64,000 nt of DNA from CALKWS01 sp035302405 (GTDB lineage: Bacteria; Actinomycetota; Actinomycetes; Actinomycetales; Beutenbergiaceae), in the NCBI GenBank assembly GCA_035302405.1, contig DATGSR010000064.1, forward strand, positions 62,001-126,000, written 5' to 3'. The translations under genes were made by a program, and so were the position numbers. Numbering within the stretch: position 1 is the stretch's first letter; the number at the start of each line of letters is the position of its first letter. Of the stretch, positions 26,201 through 33,795 are shown one piece after another. The notes below the pieces were generated by a model. That model searched no databases, was not told the DNA's origin, and saw nothing but the letters and a program-made list of their open reading frames with translations.

Positions 26201-26570
26201 GGATGGAGGCGGTGTTCACCCCGATCATCTCGACCTCGTACTGGGCCAGTACACCGGACTCATCCAACGCAATCGCGGTGTTCAACGCGGTTTGCCCGCC
26301 CAACGTAGGCAGAATCGCATCGGGCCGCTCCTTGGCGATGATGGAGGCCACCACGTCGGGGGTGATCGGCTCGATGTAGGTCGCGTCTGCGAACTCCGGG
26401 TCGGTCATGATGGTGGCCGGGTTGGAGTTCACCAGGATGACCCGCAGACCCTCATCGCGCAGTACCCGGCACGCTTGGGTGCCCGAATAGTCGAACTCGG
26501 CGGCCTGGCCGATCACGATCGGACCGGATCCGATCACCAACACACTGGACAGGTCAGAACGACGGGGCAT
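23205..26570 (-). CDS. carB: Carbamoyl-phosphate synthase large subunit
   Basis: Makes carbamoyl phosphate from bicarbonate, ATP and ammonia for pyrimidine and arginine synthesis. The 1121-residue protein has two ATP-grasp halves, each with its grasp motif: LVIGSGPIVIGQAAEFDYSG at the N-terminus and LILGSGPNRIGQGIEFDYS from about residue 560. The C-terminal MGS-like regulatory domain has NTPGSRRARADGHDIRTAT-type sequence. Both halves look intact. The start overlaps the carA stop (TGATG). Its usual ammonia source, the CarA glutaminase, looks inactive here (see carA). Confidence 0.97.
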   Translation of the reverse strand: MPRRSDLSSVLVIGSGPIVIGQAAEFDYSGTQACRVLRDEGLRVILVNSNPATIMTDPEFADATYIEPITPDVVASIIAKERPDAILPTLGGQTALNTAIALDESGVLAQYEVEMIGVNTASIHLAEDREAFKEVVERCGAESARSSIVQSMEGALQAADELGYPIVVRPSFTMGGLGSGIAHDETDLRRIVGSGLHYSPTAEVLLEESILGWKEYELELVRDSADNVVAVCSIENIDPVGVHTGDSITVAPAVTLTDQEFQKLRDVGIAIIREVGVDTGGCNIQFALHPHTGRVVVIEMNPRVSRSSALASKATGYPIAKIAAKLAIGYTLDEITNDITGTTPAAFEPTMDYVAVKVPRFNFEKFPAAEPLLTTTMKSVGEAMALGRNFTEALQKGLRSIDTPEIAFDYSGPAPDADRTAELLEQIATPTPERLIQVQQAVRGGARLDQIVAATGIDPWFVDQLLLLQEVADEIAATPRLDADVLRRAKRHGFSDQQIGDIRGLSEATVRELRHAFGLHPVYKTVDTCAGEFPAIMPYYYSSYDTQTEVAPRKRPAVLILGSGPNRIGQGIEFDYSCVHAALALQDRYETVMVNCNPETVSTDYDTADRLYFEPLTLEDVLEVYRAESAAGEVAGVIVQLGGQTPLSLAADLEAAGLPIWGTSPSAIDAAEHRGQFGQVLLAAGLPAPAFGTAISLEQARQVADQIGYPVLVRPSYVLGGRGMEIVYDEEQLTDYLRRATGVSGSAAEHATLPAPVLVDRFLDQAIEVDVDAIYDGEELFLGGVMEHIEEAGIHSGDSSCVMPPITLSDSMVARIRESTEAIAREVGVRGLLNIQFALAADVLYVLEANPRASRTAPFVSKATGVALAKAAALVMSGMSIAQLRSDGVLPAQDAIATSPNAPIAVKEAVLPFKRFSTPKGNVVDTVLGPEMRSTGEVMGVDVDFPLAFAKSQAAAFGGLPMSGTVFVSVADRDKRSLVLPVSRLVELGFTILATAGTASVLNRNGIPCTVVRKASDGPGPDGQGTIVDLIRAGQVDMVINTPGSRRARADGHDIRTATTVADRAIVTTMQQFSAAVQGIEAQRRGPFAVRALQEYARPGGGLAAVETRPVQDAGPAVDEA

Positions 26571-27796
26571 CAGTTTTCCTCACTGGCGACCCGGGTCGCC
26601 GCATCAGTGCTGATCATCGCCGCGAACCGGTCGTACGGGCGACCTGCTTCGTGGCCGGCGCCTGGGTGGAACTGCACCGACAGGGCCGGGACGTCCACAC
26701 ACTCCAGGCCTTCAACCACCTGATCGGTCAACGACACGTGGGAGACCCGCACGCGCCCGAAGCGTCCCCCCTCGTATGGGCTCATCGCCGGCTCGGCGAT
26801 CGGTTCTGCGGTCGGTGCCTGCACCGCGAACCCGTGGTTGTGGGTGGTGATGAGGACCTTGCCGGTGTCGAGTTCCTGCACCGGGTGGTTCCGGCCGCGA
26901 TGGCCGGCGTGCAGGGCGTACGTCTCCAGGCCGAGCGCGCGGCCGAGGATCTGATGCCCCAGCCCCAGTCCCAGGAAGGGGATCTTCGCGGCGAGCACGG
27001 CGCGTGCCACCTCGACGGCGCGGTCCATCTCGGCGGGGTCACCTGGGCCGTTGGTGAAGAAGACCCCGTCGGGATCACCGGCCAGCACCTGGTCGGCACC
27101 GGCAGCCGCAGGCAGCACGTGTGCCCGCAGGCCCCGTCCCGTCAGGGCCCGGAGGGTGCGGGTATCCATTCCGAGGTCCAGCACTGCCACTGTGGGGCCC
27201 TGCTGGTCGGGGTTGCCGTCCGGCTCGAGAGTGTAAGCGGCAGCGGTGCTGACCTGCTCGCTTAGTGCCGTGCCGGTGATCGCAGCGGACTGACGCACCT
27301 GGGCAAGGAGGGGCTGGATTCCCTGGGGACCCGGCACGGACGGCAGGTGCGGGCCGGAGAAGATACCGGCCCGCAGCACGCCGTGGTCGCGCAGATGGCG
27401 GGTCAGGGCCCTGGTGTCCACCTCCGCGATGCCGACGACGTCCTGGGCTCGCAGTTCAGCGTCGAGTTCGGTTTCGGCGCGCCAGTGCGAGGCGCGTCGG
27501 GCGGGGTCGCGGACGATGAGTCCGCTTGCCCAGATGCGTCCCGAGCGCGAGTCCTCCGGGATCATTCCCACGTTGCCCACATGTGGCGCGGTCATCATCA
27601 CGATCTGGCCGGCGTGGCGGGGGTCGGTGAGGACCTCTTGGTAGCCGGTCATCGACGTGGTGAAGACCATGTCGCCCGCGGCGCGTCCCTTGGCCCCGTA
27701 GGCCCGGCCGCGGGCTGCCGTCCCGTCCTCCAGTACCAGCAGAGCCTCATCCGGGCCGTAGGCGCTGCCCTGCACAGTTTCCAAGGCACGAATCAT
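26570..27796 (-). CDS. carA: Carbamoyl-phosphate synthase small subunit, glutaminase triad lost
   Basis: The small subunit normally hydrolyses glutamine and passes ammonia to CarB. The 408-residue protein has the CarA-specific N-terminal domain (SMTGYQEVLTDPRHAGQIV, PHVGNVG) and a class I amidotransferase domain (FFTNGPGDP, HNHGFAV). At the nucleophile the sequence reads FLGLGLGHQ where the family has GICLGHQ or similar: codon 26963-26965 is GGG, giving Gly278 for Cys. The His is kept (His377), but the triad Glu of HPE is Gly379 (codon 26660-26662, HPGAG). Glutaminase activity should be abolished. The frame is intact and overlaps both neighbours, so the gene is still maintained. Confidence 0.95.
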   Translation of the reverse strand: MIRALETVQGSAYGPDEALLVLEDGTAARGRAYGAKGRAAGDMVFTTSMTGYQEVLTDPRHAGQIVMMTAPHVGNVGMIPEDSRSGRIWASGLIVRDPARRASHWRAETELDAELRAQDVVGIAEVDTRALTRHLRDHGVLRAGIFSGPHLPSVPGPQGIQPLLAQVRQSAAITGTALSEQVSTAAAYTLEPDGNPDQQGPTVAVLDLGMDTRTLRALTGRGLRAHVLPAAAGADQVLAGDPDGVFFTNGPGDPAEMDRAVEVARAVLAAKIPFLGLGLGHQILGRALGLETYALHAGHRGRNHPVQELDTGKVLITTHNHGFAVQAPTAEPIAEPAMSPYEGGRFGRVRVSHVSLTDQVVEGLECVDVPALSVQFHPGAGHEAGRPYDRFAAMISTDAATRVASEEN

Positions 27797-29115
27797 GGCG
27801 TACTCCGCTCGTCCTGTAGTTGGCCCTCCAGCACGGTGGGACGGCCTGCGTAGAAGGTGGCGTGCACCGCTGCCGGCAACGTCCGTCCCACGTACGGGGT
27901 GTTGCTGCTGGCGCTCGCGTGCCTTCGGGGGTCGACCACGGTATGGGCGTGGGCATCGACCAGGGTCAGATGCGCGGCCGCGCCCGCGGTCAGCCCCTGA
28001 CCCTGGCGTCTCACCCGGCCGATCCGCGCAGGTTCGCTGGACATCACCCGGGCGATATCGGCCCAGCCGAAGCCGTGTTCCTCGGGAGTGATCATTGCCT
28101 CCACCACGACGCTGACGGCGGTCTCCAGGCCGGTCATCCCGAACGCGGCGGCCGAGAACTCACAATCCTTGTCCTCCAAGGTGTGCGGGGCGTGGTCGGT
28201 GGCGACGATGTCGATCGTGCCGTCGGCCAGCCCGGACCGGACCGCCGCCACGTCCTCGGCGGTGCGAAGCGGGGGGTTCACCTTGTAGGCGGGATCGTAA
28301 TCGGCGAGCAGGTCGTCGGTAAGCAGCAGGTGATGGGGCGTGACCTCGGCAGTGACCGCGATCCCCCGGGCCTTTGCCCACCGAACGATGTCCACCGAGC
28401 CGGCGGTGGACAGGTGGCAGATGTGCACCCGGGATCCGACGTGCTCGGCCAACAGCACGTCGCGGGCGATGATTGCCTCCTCGGCGACCGAGGGCCATCC
28501 GGTGAGCCCGAGGTCGGCGGACATCCGCCCCTCGTGCATCACCGCACCGTCGGTCAGGCGGGGCTCCTGCGCATGCTGTGCGATCACGCCGTCGAAGGCT
28601 TTGACGTATTCCAGGGCCCGGCGCATCAACAACGGATCGGAGACGCATTTCCCGTCATCGGAGAACACCCGAACGCCAGCGGCCGAATCTGCCATCGCGC
28701 CGAGTTCGGCAAGTTGCGTGCCGCCGAGACCCACGGTCACCGCGCCCACCGGGCGCACCTCGACCCACCCGGCGTCGCGTCCCAGGTGGTACACCTGCTC
28801 CACCACCCCGGCGGTGTCGGCCACCGGGTCGGTGTTGGCCATGGCATGCACACAGGTGAATCCGCCGGCGGCGGCCGCCCGAGTGCCCGAGGCGACCGTC
28901 TCGGCGTCCTCTCGACCGGGTTCGCGCAGGTGGGTGTGCAAATCCACCAGCCCGGGTAGGGCGATCAGCCCTTCGGCGTCGATCACCTCGGTATCGGCGC
29001 CGGCGGCGCGCTGTGCGTCCTTGCCGGTGGCTGCGATCAATCCGTCGGCCAGGAACAGGTCGGTAGCCGCGCCGCCGAGCGGGGCGGCTCCGCGCACCAG
29101 ATACGTCTGCGACAT
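27793..29115 (-). CDS. pyrC: Dihydroorotase (class I)
   Basis: Zinc enzyme closing carbamoyl aspartate to dihydroorotate. It has 440 residues. The amidohydrolase metal ligands are present in GLVDLHTHLREPG, HAQEPRLTDG, HICHLST and ATDHAPHT; VTPHHLLLTDD and KVNPPLR are also family-typical. It overlaps carA by 4 bases (ATGA) and lies 4 bp after pyrB. Confidence 0.97.
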   Translation of the reverse strand: MSQTYLVRGAAPLGGAATDLFLADGLIAATGKDAQRAAGADTEVIDAEGLIALPGLVDLHTHLREPGREDAETVASGTRAAAAGGFTCVHAMANTDPVADTAGVVEQVYHLGRDAGWVEVRPVGAVTVGLGGTQLAELGAMADSAAGVRVFSDDGKCVSDPLLMRRALEYVKAFDGVIAQHAQEPRLTDGAVMHEGRMSADLGLTGWPSVAEEAIIARDVLLAEHVGSRVHICHLSTAGSVDIVRWAKARGIAVTAEVTPHHLLLTDDLLADYDPAYKVNPPLRTAEDVAAVRSGLADGTIDIVATDHAPHTLEDKDCEFSAAAFGMTGLETAVSVVVEAMITPEEHGFGWADIARVMSSEPARIGRVRRQGQGLTAGAAAHLTLVDAHAHTVVDPRRHASASSNTPYVGRTLPAAVHATFYAGRPTVLEGQLQDERSTP

Positions 29116-29119
29116 CCGG

Positions 29120-30103
29120 TCATGCCTCCAGGGGAAGGTCGGGGCGGGACTGGCTGCGTCCGGCCAACAGTAGGTAGAGCACCGCCATCCGGACCGCTAC
29201 CCCGTTCGCGACTTGTTCGCGGATCGTGGACCGGGGCGAGTCGGCTGCCGCGGCGCTGATCTCCAGGCCGCGGTTCATCGGGCCGGGGTGCATGATGATG
29301 GCATGGTCGGGCAGGGCGGCCATCCTGGTGGCGTCCAACCCGTACCTGCGCGCGTACTCCATCGGCGAGGGGAAGAACCCCCCGCCCTTGTTCGACATCC
29401 GTTCGCGTTGCACTCGTAGCATCATCACCGCATCCGGACGGTGGGATGCGATCGCGGCGTCCAGGTCGTAGGTCACCTCGCACGGCCAGGCCTGCACCCC
29501 CACCGGCAGCAGCGTGGGCGGGGCCACCAGGAGAACGTGGGCGCCGAGGATGTGCAGCAGGTCGACGTTGGAGCGGGCCACCCGGGAGTGGAGCACGTCA
29601 CCGACGATCACCACCCGCACACCGCTGAGGTCCGCGCCCCTGGATCTTTCGGCACGCAGGTGATGACGCATGGTGTAAGCGTCCAGCAGGGCCTGGGTGG
29701 GGTGCTGATGTGCACCGTCGCCCGCGTTGAGCACCGGCGCATCGATCCATCCGGTGTGGGCGAGGCGGTGTGGGGCTCCGGAGGCTGCGTGCCGGATCAC
29801 CACAGCATCTGCCCCCATCGCCTGCAAAGTCTGCGCGGTGTCCTTCAACGACTCACCTTTGGAGACCGAGGATCCCTTCGCGGAGAAGTTGATGACGTCG
29901 GCCGACAGCCGCTTCGCGGCGGCCTCGAACGAGATTCGGGTGCGGGTGGAGTCCTCCAGGAAGAGGTTGACCACGGTCATCCCGCGCAACGTGGGGAGTT
30001 TCTTGATCTGGCGCTGTTGGGTGGCCGACATGGTCTCGGCGGTGTCGAGGATGTCGATCGCCTCGGTGCGGCTCAGGTCCCCTGCGGAGAGCAGGTGTCT
30101 CAT
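29120..30103 (-). CDS. pyrB: Aspartate carbamoyltransferase catalytic subunit
   Basis: Joins carbamoyl phosphate and aspartate. It has 327 residues. Carbamoyl-phosphate site FLEDSTRTRISFEAAAKRL, SVSKGESLKDTAQTL and HPTQALLDAYT are intact, as is MHPGPMNRGLEI near the C-terminus. No pyrI regulatory subunit is present. It overlaps pyrR by 4 bases, so expression is coupled to the regulator. Confidence 0.97.
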   Translation of the reverse strand: MRHLLSAGDLSRTEAIDILDTAETMSATQQRQIKKLPTLRGMTVVNLFLEDSTRTRISFEAAAKRLSADVINFSAKGSSVSKGESLKDTAQTLQAMGADAVVIRHAASGAPHRLAHTGWIDAPVLNAGDGAHQHPTQALLDAYTMRHHLRAERSRGADLSGVRVVIVGDVLHSRVARSNVDLLHILGAHVLLVAPPTLLPVGVQAWPCEVTYDLDAAIASHRPDAVMMLRVQRERMSNKGGGFFPSPMEYARRYGLDATRMAALPDHAIIMHPGPMNRGLEISAAAADSPRSTIREQVANGVAVRMAVLYLLLAGRSQSRPDLPLEA

Positions 30104-30654
30104 GTCAGCACCACCCCGTCGTGTCCATCGGTTTCCTGCAGCTGCACGCTGATCCGTTCGGTTCGCGAGGTGGGCAGGTTCTTGCCGATGAAATCTGCCC
30201 GGATCGGCAGTTCTCGATGGCCGCGGTCCACCAACACCGCCAGTTGGACTGCCCTGGGTCTGCCCAGGTCGGAGATCGCATCGAGTGCCGCTCGCACGGT
30301 GCGCCCGGAATAGAGCACATCATCGACCAACACCACGATTGCGTCGTCGACCCCTCGCGGCGGTAAATCCGTGGGCGTCAGCGCGCGGGTGGGGTTGGCT
30401 CGCAGGTCGTCCCGGTGCATCGTGATGTCCAGCGTGCCCACCAGATGCTCAAGATCCGCCTTCGGGCCGCCCTCGGCTTGAATGATGCGCCGGCCGAGCC
30501 GCTGTGCCAGCGGGACGCCCCGGGTGGGGATACCGAGCAGGATCACATCCTCGGCGCCCTTGTTGCGTTCCAGGATCTCGTGTGCGATCCGGGTCAGTGC
30601 CCGGGAGATCTCCTCCGGACCGAGGACCTCGGTGCCAAGGCTGCCAGAGTTCAT
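30100..30654 (-). CDS. pyrR: PyrR, pyrimidine operon regulator/uracil phosphoribosyltransferase
   Basis: RNA-binding attenuation or translational regulator of the pyr operon that senses UMP and PRPP, with weak uracil phosphoribosyltransferase activity. It has 184 residues. The PRPP-binding motif VVLVDDVLYSGRTVRAAL and ILLGIPTRGVPLAQRL are clear. It is first in the operon and has a candidate PyrR-binding hairpin directly over its ribosome-binding region. Confidence 0.97.
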   Translation of the reverse strand: MNSGSLGTEVLGPEEISRALTRIAHEILERNKGAEDVILLGIPTRGVPLAQRLGRRIIQAEGGPKADLEHLVGTLDITMHRDDLRANPTRALTPTDLPPRGVDDAIVVLVDDVLYSGRTVRAALDAISDLGRPRAVQLAVLVDRGHRELPIRADFIGKNLPTSRTERISVQLQETDGHDGVVLT

Positions 30655-30669
30655 CTGGCTCCCTCCTTC

Positions 30670-30687
30670 CCCGCCTCACTGGACGGG
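30670..30687 (-). promoter_or_regulatory. PyrR-binding loop in the pyrR leader
   Basis: On the minus strand the leader contains CCCG-TCCAGTGAGG-CGGG. This is a short hairpin whose loop matches the PyrR recognition pattern (TCCAGNGAGGC). It ends just before the Shine-Dalgarno GGAAGGAGG of pyrR. The position fits translational repression, as proposed for mycobacterial pyrR, rather than antiterminator control. Confidence 0.75.
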
Positions 30688-30846
30688 CTTAAAGGATCAG
30701 TGCCGGTGGCAACCTTACCGGGTTGCTCACCGCAGGCGCCGAGCCCACGCCCGCCGGACTGGGACCTTGGGCCCGGGACGGCGGGTCGGGCGACGCTTAC
30801 AGTGATAGTGACCACACTCGATGCCGCATCGTTGGAGGTGGCGCAC

Positions 30847-31038
30847 ATGAACCCGTGGTCCGTTGCAGTCGCGCTAGTGGCCCTGGCCGCTCCGGTAGTC
30901 GCTGTGATTCTGCGCAGGCGGCTGGTGCGGGACCTGTCGGCCGACGATGCAGCAGGTGAGCCGGACGGCTCGACGTCGTCCGAGCAGCCAGCCGTACCGA
31001 TCGGCGCCGGTCTCGCCGACGACGCCCGTCCCAGGTAG
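30847..31038 (+). CDS. Small single-span membrane protein, hypothetical
   Basis: A 63-residue open frame from ATG 30847 with GGAGG eight bases upstream. It has one membrane helix (about residues 3-22, SVAVALVALAAPVVAVIL), then RRRLVRDL and an acidic, Ser-rich tail. It is the only plus-strand candidate between the divergent pyrR and the convergent nusB, the slot where streptomycetes carry bldD. The longer frame upstream is antisense to pyrR and I treat it as a shadow. Function unknown. Confidence 0.6.
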   Translation: MNPWSVAVALVALAAPVVAVILRRRLVRDLSADDAAGEPDGSTSSEQPAVPIGAGLADDARPR

Positions 31039-31100
31039 CCGGCTGCGCTGCAGTACGTGCTCGGCGGGCTACCCGCCCGCCGGTGCGGGTGCGGCCGCGG

Positions 31101-31556
31101 TCAGTCGACCAGACTCGGGCCCATCTGGGCGATGCGGGCGAGCAGACCGTTTACGAAGGACGGGGATTCGTCGGTGGACAGTGATCGCGCCAGCGTCACC
31201 GCTTCATCGATGGCTACTGGGTTGGGCACCTCGGGGTTGTACAGGATCTCCCAGGCGGCCGCACGTAGGATCGCTCGATCTACCGCGGGCATCCGGTCCA
31301 GCGTCCACCCCTGGGAGAAGGTGCTCAACGCCTCATCGATCTGATCGGCGTGCTCGGCCACACCCTCGACGACCTGGACGGCGTACTCCGGCAGCGCCGT
31401 CTGGGTGCCGGGGTGTGCGATCCGCTCGGCCAGCACGGGCAGAAGTACCTCGGCCAACCGCTTCTCGCCGTCGTCCTGGCTCGTACTGCGGTGCCGTTGG
31501 TCGGCCTCGTAGAGGACGTCGATCGCCCGTTTGCGGGCTTTGCTGCGTGCGCGCAC
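31101..31556 (-). CDS. nusB: Transcription antitermination factor NusB
   Basis: Binds boxA RNA with S10 in rRNA antitermination. The 151-residue all-helical protein has KARKRAIDVLYEADQR at the N-terminus and AVDRAILRAAAWEIL, NPVAIDEAVTLARSLSTDES and FVNGLLARI at the C-terminus. GTG 31556 lies one base after the efp stop, so the two are one transcript. Confidence 0.97.
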   Translation of the reverse strand: MRARSKARKRAIDVLYEADQRHRSTSQDDGEKRLAEVLLPVLAERIAHPGTQTALPEYAVQVVEGVAEHADQIDEALSTFSQGWTLDRMPAVDRAILRAAAWEILYNPEVPNPVAIDEAVTLARSLSTDESPSFVNGLLARIAQMGPSLVD

Positions 31557-31557
31557 C

Positions 31558-32121
31558 TCAGTCGCTTACGCGGCCGAGGTATTCCCCGGTCCGGGTGTCG
31601 ACCCTGACCTTGGTGTCCTGGTCCACGAAGAGCGGGACCTGGATCTCGTATCCCGTCTCCAGCGTGGCCGGTTTGGTACCCGCCGAGGAGCGGTCGCCCT
31701 GCAGTCCGGGTTCGGTATAGGTGATCGTCAGGTTCACCGAGGCGGGCAACTCCACGTACAGCGGCGTGCCTTCGTGGAGGGCCACGATGGCTTCCTGGCC
31801 CTCGATCATGAAGTTCGCGGCCTCGCCCACCACATCGCTGGCGACGTTGATCTGATCGTAGTCGCTGGTGTCCATGAAGACGAAGTCTGCGCCGTCGGCG
31901 TAGAGGTACTGCATGTCGCGCTTGTCGACGTTGGCGACATCGACCTTGACGCCGGCGTTGAAGGTCTTGGCCACCGTCTTGCCCTCGGGCACGCTCTTGA
32001 GTTTGGTGCGGACGAATGCACCGCCCTTGCCCGGCTTGACGTGCTGGAACTCCACGACGGACCAGAGTTGTCCGTCGATGTTCAACACCATGCCGTTTCT
32101 CAGGTCATTGGTCGTGGCCAC
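31558..32121 (-). CDS. efp: Elongation factor P
   Basis: Relieves ribosome stalling at polyproline. It has 187 residues and three beta-barrel domains. The loop that carries the modified or functional residue in this family reads HVKPGKGGAFVRTKLK, with Lys at the tip. EGQEAIVALHEGTPLYVELP and SAGTKPATLETG are also typical. It starts at ATG 32121 and precedes nusB directly. Confidence 0.98.
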   Translation of the reverse strand: MATTNDLRNGMVLNIDGQLWSVVEFQHVKPGKGGAFVRTKLKSVPEGKTVAKTFNAGVKVDVANVDKRDMQYLYADGADFVFMDTSDYDQINVASDVVGEAANFMIEGQEAIVALHEGTPLYVELPASVNLTITYTEPGLQGDRSSAGTKPATLETGYEIQVPLFVDQDTKVRVDTRTGEYLGRVSD

Positions 32122-32155
32122 GCGTGGTCCTTTTCAACTCGGGGAAGTCAGCGAC

Positions 32156-32671
32156 TTAGCCTATCGCGTTCAGTGCGCCCGTTGCCGCCAGCCCGACGGC
32201 GGCGGCCCACAAGCCGGAGGTGAGAGTGCCGATGATGAACCGTTCCGAGACCCCGCCGGTAGCGGTCAGTTCCGGGAACCTGCCCAGGCCCTTGACAGCG
32301 ATGACGACGGCGATCGCCGCCGGGTAGGACACCAGGATCGCCCCGGTGATGGCCAGCCGCTCCAAGATCCCGATCCAGGTTCCGCCGCGCAGCACCTCCG
32401 CCGGATGCAGCTCGGCGGGGCCGCCGGGTTCCGTGTTGCCCGTAGCGGCTCCCGTCCCGTTCCCACCGGCACCCCCGCCGCCGCCGTCTCCTGCTGAACC
32501 ATTCGAACTGTTCGGTGCGGTCCGCTCTCCGCGCTCGTGCCGACCTCTCCGGTCCCTGCGCTTGGTGCCCTGCTCCGCGCGCCGCAATACCCAAACCGTC
32601 ACGGGGTAGCCACCTGCCGCCGAGAGCGCCAATGCGGCCGCCACGACCGCCCCGATCAGTACGCCGATCAT
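32156..32671 (-). CDS. Membrane partner of the SatD-like protein, unknown function
   Basis: A 171-residue protein with an N-terminal helix (about residues 2-22), a basic and then Gly/Asn-rich cytoplasmic linker (about 35-75), and two or three C-terminal helices. These include LERLAITGAILVSYPAAIAVVI with KGLGRFPELTA between them (reported in pieces). The C-terminal part resembles the small membrane proteins found beside SatD-like genes in other actinobacteria. ATG 32671 overlaps the SatD-like stop as TGATG. It is followed by efp after 34 bp. No function is known. Confidence 0.75.
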   Translation of the reverse strand: MIGVLIGAVVAAALALSAAGGYPVTVWVLRRAEQGTKRRDRRGRHERGERTAPNSSNGSAGDGGGGGAGGNGTGAATGNTEPGGPAELHPAEVLRGGTWIGILERLAITGAILVSYPAAIAVVIAVKGLGRFPELTATGGVSERFIIGTLTSGLWAAAVGLAATGALNAIG

Positions 32672-33297
32672 CACCCGGTCCCCTCATCGAGTTCGCCCAG
32701 CAGACGTACGGCCAACGGGTGCACCGCCCGTTCTTCCGACCACAGTGCCACGCGTAGGCGTTGGCCCACCGCTTGGGCGCTGATGCCCAGGTCCTTGGCC
32801 ACCTCCCGGTAGGTGGCGGCCCCCGCCCGGAGCCGATCCACCACCTCCCAACCCGCCTCCGACCGACGGCGCACCACGGCGGAGAGGAGTTGCAGCAGTG
32901 CTTCGGTATCGACGATGTACTGTTCCTGGGCCTCAGCGGCCAACGCCAGGGGAACAGTGACCGCTTTGCTCCGGGCGCGTTCCACTGCCGTGCGAGCGTG
33001 CACGAACGCGGGGCCCCCGGAGGCGCGCGCTTCTCGCGCCAGTGTGCCGGCGCCGATACCGATGCCCACCGCCCACTGCTGCAGGCGCTGCAACTCCAAA
33101 GCGGCATCCAGGCAGGCCCGCGCATCGCTGAACACGCCCTGGATCTCATCGCCGACCGTTCGTTGGAAGGGCAACAGCATCCGCGCTTGCGCCCCTGACC
33201 CCGGCCTCACCACGGTGCGCTCCAAGTGCGCCAGGACCGCTTCCACCTGTTCCCCCGCCACACTGGACTTGTCCTGGTCGGCGGTGACGACAAACAT
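32671..33297 (-). CDS. SatD-like protein with C-terminal helix-turn-helix
   Basis: A 208-residue protein starting MFVVTADQDKSS. It has an N-terminal alpha/beta part (LLPFQRTVGDEIQGVF; AVGIGIGAG) typical of the SatD family. The C-terminal helix-turn-helix is AATYREVAKDLGISAQAVGQRL (seen at about residues 160-181). It is likely a DNA-binding regulator. It is translationally coupled to a membrane protein, and a palindrome lies just upstream of its start. SatD is named after an acid-tolerance operon of streptococci; the role here is unknown. Confidence 0.75.
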   Translation of the reverse strand: MFVVTADQDKSSVAGEQVEAVLAHLERTVVRPGSGAQARMLLPFQRTVGDEIQGVFSDARACLDAALELQRLQQWAVGIGIGAGTLAREARASGGPAFVHARTAVERARSKAVTVPLALAAEAQEQYIVDTEALLQLLSAVVRRRSEAGWEVVDRLRAGAATYREVAKDLGISAQAVGQRLRVALWSEERAVHPLAVRLLGELDEGTG

Positions 33298-33303
33298 TAA
33301 ACT

Positions 33304-33315
33304 AGCCTACAGGCT
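33304..33315 (-). promoter_or_regulatory. Candidate operator palindrome before the SatD-like gene
   Basis: AGCCTGTAGGCT (5-bp arms, 2-bp centre) lies 7-18 bases upstream of the ATG in an unusually AT-rich 32-bp spacer. A second AGGC-ATACG-GCTT-like element sits at 33332-33344 inside the aroQ end. Position and symmetry fit self-repression by the downstream HTH protein. Inference only. Confidence 0.45.
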
Positions 33316-33329
33316 TGATTCGAGCAAAT

Positions 33330-33785
33330 CTAGGCATACGGCTTGTTTACCTCGCGGCGGAGAGCGTGCAGCGCCAGTCGGTATGAATCGGCACCGAAGC
33401 CGGCGATCGTGCCGGAGGCCACCCCGGCGACCACACTGGTGTGGCGGAATGATTCCCGGGCCGCCGGATTGGAGAGGTGTACCTCGATGAGCCGAGCACC
33501 GGCGTCGGTCACCTGTGTGGCGGCGTCGCGCAACGCGTAGGAGTAATGGGTGAAGGCAGCCGGGTTGATGATGACGTCGATGCCCTCATCGGCGGCCTGG
33601 TGGAGCCAGCGCACCAACTCGGCCTCATCATCGCTCTGCAGCCAGCGCACCTGTAAACCTTGGGCAGATGCCCAACCGTCGACGGCTTCCTGAAGCGCGG
33701 AAGCATCCCAGGTGCCGTAGATCTCTGGCTCCCGAGAGCCCAGGCGGGACAGGTTCGGCCCGTTGAGGACCATCACGGTATGCAC
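33330..33785 (-). CDS. aroQ: 3-dehydroquinate dehydratase, type II
   Basis: Third step of the shikimate pathway. It has 151 residues from GTG 33785 (MHTVMVLNGPNLSRLG); ATG 33773 is the alternative. The active-site pieces are NGPNLSRLGSREPEIYG (Tyr and Arg of the lid), INPAAFTHYSYALRDA, and catalytic His in EVHLSNPAARE. It follows aroB by 10 bp. The longer frame upstream is a shadow of aroB. Confidence 0.96.
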   Translation of the reverse strand: MHTVMVLNGPNLSRLGSREPEIYGTWDASALQEAVDGWASAQGLQVRWLQSDDEAELVRWLHQAADEGIDVIINPAAFTHYSYALRDAATQVTDAGARLIEVHLSNPAARESFRHTSVVAGVASGTIAGFGADSYRLALHALRREVNKPYA

Positions 33786-33795
33786 GCGGGTGAGT

